The translations under genes and the position numbers were made by a program. The notes under the pieces were generated by a model, which did not search any database, had not been told where the DNA came from, and saw only the letters and a program-made list of their open reading frames with translations. This document shows, piece after piece, positions 27,293 through 32,218 of a stretch of DNA of 32,218 nt (position 1 is the stretch's first letter; each line of letters begins with the position of its first letter). Source of the stretch: Alphaproteobacteria bacterium (lineage in GTDB: Bacteria; Pseudomonadota; Alphaproteobacteria; SHVW01); NCBI GenBank assembly GCA_009694085.1, contig SHVW01000022.1, positions 1 through 32,218 on the forward strand. The letters run 5' to 3'.

Positions 27293-28525
27293 TCAGTGAA
27301 CGTGGTTGAGGGCGACGTGGAAAATGTCGAAATTGCGCAGGGGCGCATCGGCGGCGAGGTCATGAACAGGGCGGTTGACGATCAACGGCACGCGCTGTTC
27401 GGACAGCCCGCCATGGGAGCGCAGCGGCGCGTCCAAGCCGGAGAGGTCGTGCTTGGCAGCCGAGGTGCCGACGGCGGCGTTCGTCTTAGTCACGATGACC
27501 AGATCGCCCATGCGATCCTCGGGCAGGCCGAAACGCTGGCAAGCCTCGGCGCGGGTCAGTACAACCTCCACATCGGGCAATAGCTGCGTGCGCCGGGCGA
27601 GCCAGGCCGGGTCGGTACCATCGGGGATATAGGCGGTGGCGAAGGAGCCGAGCGCGCCGTGATGCAGGACATAGGGATCGGTGATGGGCAGAATGACGCG
27701 CGCCTTTCCCTGGCCGAGCCATTCGTCATAGAGGTCTTGCAGATAGACCACGCGGGGTTTGCCGGCATCGTCGGTCTTGGCATTCATGCCGTGATCGGCG
27801 GTCAGCGCGATGGTGCAGCCCATGGCCTCAAGCTTGGCCCAATAGCCATCCATCATGGCGTAGAAGGAATTGGCGCCTGATGTGCCGGGGGCATGCTTGT
27901 GCTGCACGTAATCGGTGGTCGAGAGGTACATGATATCGGGCCGGCGGGTTTCCATCAGCTTGACGCCGGCGGCGAACACGAATTCGGACAAGTCGGCGCT
28001 GTAAACCGAGGGCAGGGGCCGACCGACGAAACCGAGCGCGTCGTCGATGCCGTGCTCGGCCATCGTCGTGCCCTCGGCCTTTTCGGCGGAGAAGCAGATA
28101 CCGGTCATGCCATGGCCGAGCAGCCGGCGCAGCTTGTCCTTGGCGGTGACGGCGGCAAGCTTGGCCCCGGCCCGCGCGAACTCGGCCAGGATGGTGCCGC
28201 AGCGCAGATATTTCGGATCGTTCATCATCACTTCGGCGCCGCTATCGCGGTCGAAGAAGTAATTGCCGCAGATGCCGTGCACGGCGGGCGGCACGCCGGT
28301 GACGATGGACAGGTTGTTGGGGTTGGTGAAGCTGGGCACCACGCAATGGGCGGTGCGCTCGGTGCCGCGCTTCAACATGGCGGCCGTATAGGGCATGGCG
28401 CCCGATTTGACCGCCTCGGTAATATAGGCCGGCTCCGACCCATCGATGCAGACCACGACCAGGGGCTGCTGCGGCCAGGCATAGCGCCGGCCGTTGACGG
28501 TCAGGGGCGCGCGCTTGGTGCTCAT
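27293..28525 (-). CDS. phnA: Phosphonoacetate hydrolase
   Basis: Alkaline phosphatase superfamily: [85 protein letters not shown]...[11 protein letters not shown]. Confidence 0.9.
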   Translation of the reverse strand: MSTKRAPLTVNGRRYAWPQQPLVVVCIDGSEPAYITEAVKSGAMPYTAAMLKRGTERTAHCVVPSFTNPNNLSIVTGVPPAVHGICGNYFFDRDSGAEVMMNDPKYLRCGTILAEFARAGAKLAAVTAKDKLRRLLGHGMTGICFSAEKAEGTTMAEHGIDDALGFVGRPLPSVYSADLSEFVFAAGVKLMETRRPDIMYLSTTDYVQHKHAPGTSGANSFYAMMDGYWAKLEAMGCTIALTADHGMNAKTDDAGKPRVVYLQDLYDEWLGQGKARVILPITDPYVLHHGALGSFATAYIPDGTDPAWLARRTQLLPDVEVVLTRAEACQRFGLPEDRMGDLVIVTKTNAAVGTSAAKHDLSGLDAPLRSHGGLSEQRVPLIVNRPVHDLAADAPLRNFDIFHVALNHVH

Positions 28526-28537
28526 ATCGCGTTCCCC

Positions 28538-29692
28538 CTAGGCCGCGCGCTTGGCGGGGCCGGTCTGGGTGACGCCCATGTCCTTGAGGCAGGCCTTGAT
28601 CGCTTCCAACACACCCTTCATCTGGGCTTCATGCACTTGCCCGATGCAGCCGATGCGGAAGCTGTCGGCGCGCGTGAGCTTGCCCGGATAGATGACGTAA
28701 CCCTGGGCGGACAGGCTGTCGTAGAAGGTTTCGAAATGAAAGCGCGGATCGGCCGGCTGGTGGAAGGTGACGATGATCGGCGCCTGCAAATGGTCGGGCA
28801 GCAGGGTTTCGAAGCCAAGCGCACGCATACCATCGACCAGGATTTTGCAGTTGCCCGCATAACGCGCGTGCCGGCCTTTGACGCCGCCTTCCGCCGCGTG
28901 CTGATCGAGCGCGGCATCGAACGCGGCGAGCACATGGGTCGGCGGCGTGAAGCGCCATTGCTGGCCCGATTTTTCCATGTAGCTGCGCTGATCGAACAGG
29001 TCGAGGACCAGGGCATGGGCGTTGCCCGCGGTCTTCTCCAGCGCTGCTGTGCGGCAGATGACCAGGCCGATGCCGGGCACGCCCTCGATGCATTTGTTGG
29101 ACGAGGCGGCGAGCGCGTCGAATCTGATGCGCCGCGCGTCGATCTCGATAGCCCCAAAGGCGCTCATGGAATCGACGAGGAGGGCGCGACCCTGCTTTTC
29201 CACCACAGCCGCGATCTCGGCGAGCGGGTTGAGAATGCCCGAGGTGGTCTCGCAATGGATGACGGCGACATGGGTGATGGCGGGATCGGCCTGGAGCGCC
29301 GCCTCAACCTGCTGGGCCGTGGGCGCCACGTCTTCGGCCGTTTCGATCACGCTATGGGCGCGGCCGATGAGCTGGCAGATCTTGACGATGCGCTGGCCAT
29401 AGGCGCCGTTGACTAGGATCAGCAGCTTGCCCTGGCGCGGCACGAAGGTGCCGATCATGGCCTCGACCGCGAAGGTGCCGCTGCCCTGGAGCGGCACCGC
29501 GACATGGCTGCCCTGGCCATGGATCAGCGCAACCAGCTTGGTGCGCACGCCCCGGGTCAATTCGCGGAAATCGGTATCGCGCGAGCCCCAATCCCGCAGC
29601 ATGGCCGCCCGGGTCTCTTTGGAGGTCGTCAGGGGGCCGGGGGTGAGCAGGAAAATGTCCCTAGGGCGGGCGGCGGGGCGGGCGGCGGTCAT
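28538..29692 (-). CDS. phnW: 2-aminoethylphosphonate--pyruvate transaminase
   Basis: FLLTPGPLTTSKETRAAMLRDWGSRDTDFRELTRGVRTKLVALIHGQGSHVAVPLQGSGTFAVEAMIGTFVP...ALAASSNKCIEGVPGIGLVICR. Confidence 0.95.
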   Translation of the reverse strand: MTAARPAARPRDIFLLTPGPLTTSKETRAAMLRDWGSRDTDFRELTRGVRTKLVALIHGQGSHVAVPLQGSGTFAVEAMIGTFVPRQGKLLILVNGAYGQRIVKICQLIGRAHSVIETAEDVAPTAQQVEAALQADPAITHVAVIHCETTSGILNPLAEIAAVVEKQGRALLVDSMSAFGAIEIDARRIRFDALAASSNKCIEGVPGIGLVICRTAALEKTAGNAHALVLDLFDQRSYMEKSGQQWRFTPPTHVLAAFDAALDQHAAEGGVKGRHARYAGNCKILVDGMRALGFETLLPDHLQAPIIVTFHQPADPRFHFETFYDSLSAQGYVIYPGKLTRADSFRIGCIGQVHEAQMKGVLEAIKACLKDMGVTQTGPAKRAA

Positions 29693-29777
29693 GGGCGGAG
29701 CTCCGGGTTAACCTGACGATGGACGATCAATGACGCACACCATCCCATATGTCTAATTGATCTTTTCGATAGTTAGT

Positions 29778-29792
29778 ATAGATTTTATCTAT
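29778..29792. promoter_or_regulatory. Dyad ATAGAT-TTT-ATCTAT overlapping the LysR start codon
   Basis: Perfect 6-bp inverted arms in the AT-rich phnW/LysR divergent intergenic region. Confidence 0.4.
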
Positions 29793-30660
29793 GAATTATG
29801 CTCAGATACGCGCCTTCCATGCGGTCGCGCGCGAGCTTAGCTTTACCCGCGCCGCGCGGGTGCTGAACGTGTCCCAGCCCACGCTTTCGGCTCAGGTGAA
29901 GGCGCTTGAAACGGGCCATGGCGTGCGCTTGTTCGATCGCCGGGGCCGGCGCATTGCCATGACCGAACTCGGCGACGCCCTCCTCGGCATTACCCATCGG
30001 ATGTTCGCGCTGGAAGAGGAAGCCGACGATTTTCTGGCCGGTGCCCGTGCGCTCATGCACGGCCATTTGAAGGTGGGGGCGGACGGTCCTCATCATGTGA
30101 TCCCGCTGATGGCTGCGTTTCGCCAGCGTCACCCCGGCATTCGCCTGTCGCTCGCCATGGGCAACGCGGACGAAGTTCTGGAAGATTTGGCCGGCTACCG
30201 TACCGACATCGCCGTGGTCGGCCGGGCGCCGAGCGATGGCCGCTTCCATGTTCTGCCGTTCGGCAGCGCGCCGCTCGCCGTTTTCGTCGCCGCCGGCCAT
30301 CCCTGGGCCAAGCGCAAGAGCGTGCGGCTTGCCAACCTGGCTGGCCAGCCGATGGTGCTGCGCGAGCCGGGCTCGCTCACCCGCCAGGTGCTGTCTCGCG
30401 CGCTCGAACGAGCCGGTATCGAAATCGATCCTGTTATAGAGATCGACAGCCGCGAAGCCGTGGCAGAGGCGGTGGCTGGCGGCCTTGGCATCGGCGTGGT
30501 TTCGCTCGGCGAGTTCGGCGGCGACAACCGGGTTTGTGCCATTCCGATCGAAGGCAATCCGATCGAGATGGAAGAGCACGTCGTCTGCCTGGAGGACCGC
30601 CGGCGCTTGCGCATTGTGCGGAGCTTCCTGGCCTTGGCGCGCGAGATGGTCAGGGCATAG
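29791..30660 (+). CDS. LysR-family regulator, aminoethylphosphonate-catabolism-associated type
   Basis: MNYAQIRAFHAVARELSFTRAARVLNVSQPTLSAQVKALETGHGVRLFDRRGRR...; divergent from phnWAY. Confidence 0.9.
   Translation: MNYAQIRAFHAVARELSFTRAARVLNVSQPTLSAQVKALETGHGVRLFDRRGRRIAMTELGDALLGITHRMFALEEEADDFLAGARALMHGHLKVGADGPHHVIPLMAAFRQRHPGIRLSLAMGNADEVLEDLAGYRTDIAVVGRAPSDGRFHVLPFGSAPLAVFVAAGHPWAKRKSVRLANLAGQPMVLREPGSLTRQVLSRALERAGIEIDPVIEIDSREAVAEAVAGGLGIGVVSLGEFGGDNRVCAIPIEGNPIEMEEHVVCLEDRRRLRIVRSFLALAREMVRA
30563..30660 (+). repeat. Direct repeat copy A: 3' end of the phn LysR gene
   Basis: TCGAGATGGAAGAGCACGTCGTCTGCCTGGAGGACCGC[CGGCGC]TTGCGCATTGTGCGGAGCTTCCTGGCCTTGGCGCGCGAGATGG... matches 31429-31520. 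Confidence 0.95.
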
Positions 30661-30725
30661 CGACGGTCCTTCGCCGTACATCGATCCCTGTTGTCGAATG
30701 TCTAACAGTATTTTACACTCACTCC

Positions 30726-31001
30726 GTGATTCGCGACTTTCGCAACAAGAGTCTGCACGCGTTTTTTCGGGATGGCGACCCGCGCGGTATTCGCGGCGAT
30801 CTGGTCGAGAGGGTGCGCGGGCGGTTGCAGGCGCTTCATCGGGCAAAGTCGCTGGGCGATCTGCGCTTTCCGGGTTGGCGCCTACACCGACTGCCCACCA
30901 GACCCGTGCGCTGGGCAGTCGCGGTAAACGGACCCTGGCGGATCACATTCGAATGGGCGGACGACGATGCCGTCATGGTTGATCTTGAGCAATATCACTA
31001 G
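30726..31001 (+). CDS. higB: HigB/RelE-family toxin
   Basis: GTG start; VIRDFRNKSLHAFFRDGDPRGIRGDLVERVRGRLQALHRAKSLGDLRFPGWRLHRLPTRPVRWAVAVNGPWRITFEWADDDAVMVDLEQYH*. Confidence 0.92.
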   Translation: MIRDFRNKSLHAFFRDGDPRGIRGDLVERVRGRLQALHRAKSLGDLRFPGWRLHRLPTRPVRWAVAVNGPWRITFEWADDDAVMVDLEQYH

Positions 31002-31006
31002 GAGAG

Positions 31007-31333
31007 ATGAGCATGCCCCGCTCCTTCAAGGTGTCTCGCCCGCCTAAAATGCGTCCACCCCACCCGGGGGCCATCCTGCGATTGGACATCATTCCGGCCC
31101 TGAGCATTTCGATAACGCAAGCAGCGCGCGAACTCGGCGTATCGCGTCAACTTTTGCACGGCATCCTGGCGGAAAAGCATCCGGTTTCGGCGGACACGGC
31201 CGTTCGACTCGGCAAATGGTGCGGCAACGGTGCGGATATTTGGATCGCGCTTCAGCGGGACCGCGATCTCTGGGAAGCGGAAAGGCGGCTGAGTCGCGCC
31301 ATCGCGGATATACCGACCCGCGCCGCAGCGTAG
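31007..31333 (+). CDS. higA: HigA-family antitoxin (XRE-type HTH)
   Basis: PPHPGAILRLDIIPALSISITQAARELGVSRQLLHGILAEKHPVSADTAVRLGKWCGNGADIWIALQRDRDLWEAE, 5 nt after higB. Confidence 0.93.
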   Translation: MSMPRSFKVSRPPKMRPPHPGAILRLDIIPALSISITQAARELGVSRQLLHGILAEKHPVSADTAVRLGKWCGNGADIWIALQRDRDLWEAERRLSRAIADIPTRAAA

Positions 31334-31410
31334 GAATTGCAGGATGGACAGTCACGTCGTTCGCCATGGCTGAAAACGGCATGCTACGGAGACGATAGGG
31401 GATGGCCCTA

Positions 31411-31520
31411 AGATTCGGGGCGGTCCGGTCGAGATGGAAGAGCACGTCGTCTGCCTGGAGGACCGCTTGCGCATTGTGCAGAGCTTCCTGGCCTTGGCGC
31501 GCGAGATGGCGAAGGCGTAG
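31411..31520 (+). pseudogene. LysR 3'-end remnant, direct repeat copy B
   Basis: Encodes IRGGPVEMEEHVVCLEDRLRIVQSFLALAREMAKA*, matching the end of the phn LysR (NPIEMEEHVVCLEDRRRLRIVRSFLALAREMVRA*). No N-terminus present. Confidence 0.9.
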
Positions 31521-31606
31521 AAAAAAACTCGGCCGTCCCGGCTTGTCCTCATATTGCGATCTGGTATACGCATCGCTCGCGGATCGGAGCGAGCGATCTC
31601 ATAAAG

Positions 31607-31945
31607 TTGCGTGCGGTCTTGGAACAAGTTCACAAAGCATTGGAAGATGCCATCGCCGGCCAAAGGCGCGTCGAATTGCGCTATATAGACGACGCCCATT
31701 ACCGGCTGTTCGAGCCTTATGTCATTCACGTGCTGACCGGCATTCACCGCGTTGTCAGCGGCGTGCAGGTATTCCATCCCGTCGATTCCGACATGGCCAA
31801 TACCTGGGGCTGTCTGGAGCTGGCGCAGATTCGCGATGTCCGCGAGATCGACGAGGCGTTTATGCCCCATCGCGGTTTCAGCTCCTTCGCGGTCGAGCGC
31901 TACCAGAATGTCACGGCGGCCGTCGATCGCAAGAAGGTCGCGTAG
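31607..31945 (+). CDS. Small protein resembling a WYL-like domain
   Basis: 112 aa ORF (TTG start): LEDAIAGQRRVELRYIDDAHYRLFEPYVIHVLTGIHRVVSGVQVF...RGFSSFAVERYQNV. Family call is by pattern only. Confidence 0.45.
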   Translation: MRAVLEQVHKALEDAIAGQRRVELRYIDDAHYRLFEPYVIHVLTGIHRVVSGVQVFHPVDSDMANTWGCLELAQIRDVREIDEAFMPHRGFSSFAVERYQNVTAAVDRKKVA

Positions 31946-31954
31946 CCGCGAACC

Positions 31955-32218
31955 TTACTCTGTTAAGACCCATTCGGGCGGCACTTCCCGGATGATCTGC
32001 CAGTCGGCCGCAGTCTTCACGCGGGCATCGACGGCGTAGAGGACCAGCAATGCCAAATCGATTCGCGCGCCGTCGCGCGAGAAGGGCAGAAGCAAACGGT
32101 CGTAGCCCAGCGCAATCGCCATGAAGCGAAAGCCGCGCCGGGTGTAGATCGGTGCCGCGCTTGCGATCATGCTGCGATAAGCCGCGTGAACTTCCGACCG
32201 GATGGGCGGCGGATACAG
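31955..32218 (-). CDS. PAS-domain-like protein, C-terminal portion (runs off window end)
   Basis: Minus strand reads LYPPPIRSEVHAAYRSMIASAAPIYTRRGFRFMAIALGYDRLLLPFSRDGARIDLALLVLYAVDARVKTAADWQIIREVPPEWVLTE*. Confidence 0.55.
   Translation of the reverse strand: MYPPPIRSEVHAAYRSMIASAAPIYTRRGFRFMAIALGYDRLLLPFSRDGARIDLALLVLYAVDARVKTAADWQIIREVPPEWVLTE

Noticed and set aside
27893-29416. 507-aa plus-strand ORF antisense to phnA/phnW
   Set aside because: Shadow ORF; His/Gly/Asp-rich composition is the complement of the phn genes.
1-32218. CRISPR arrays, rRNA operons, prophage or IS transposase genes
   Set aside because: No regularly spaced repeats, rRNA signatures, integrase/transposase or phage structural proteins were seen in either strand.

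Overview
This is a 32.2 kb window of high-GC, probably alphaproteobacterial (Rhodospirillales-like) chromosome. Names rest on reading the translated proteins; no database search was run. Housekeeping core: recG, sdhE and mfd, plus a DUF502 membrane protein, a bactofilin, an MscS channel and a type III glutamine synthetase. Around it lie oxidoreductase and catabolic genes (nitronate monooxygenase-like, FrnE/DsbA-like, nitroreductase, SDR, NIPSNAP, acyl-CoA dehydrogenase). A compact minus-strand operon reads as 2-aminoethylphosphonate catabolism (phnW-phnA-phnY) followed by a DMGDH/sarcosine-DH-like FAD enzyme, with a divergent LysR regulator. A higBA toxin-antitoxin pair follows. The observations most worth following are: (1) a candidate ORF-free small RNA at ~460-545 with an anti-Shine-Dalgarno-like loop, a strong intrinsic terminator and a CRP-type site at a class II position, just downstream of a Crp/Fnr gene whose recognition helix should bind that site; (2) the GcvT-fused FAD oxidoreductase inside the phnWAY operon, suggesting use of N-methylated aminoethylphosphonate; (3) higBA bracketed by two copies of the 3' end of the phn LysR gene; (4) a junction at ~3.10-3.15 kb where two divergent genes have both lost their 5' ends; (5) several gene remnants (nitroreductase, LysR tail, frameshifted Pro/Ala-rich protein).
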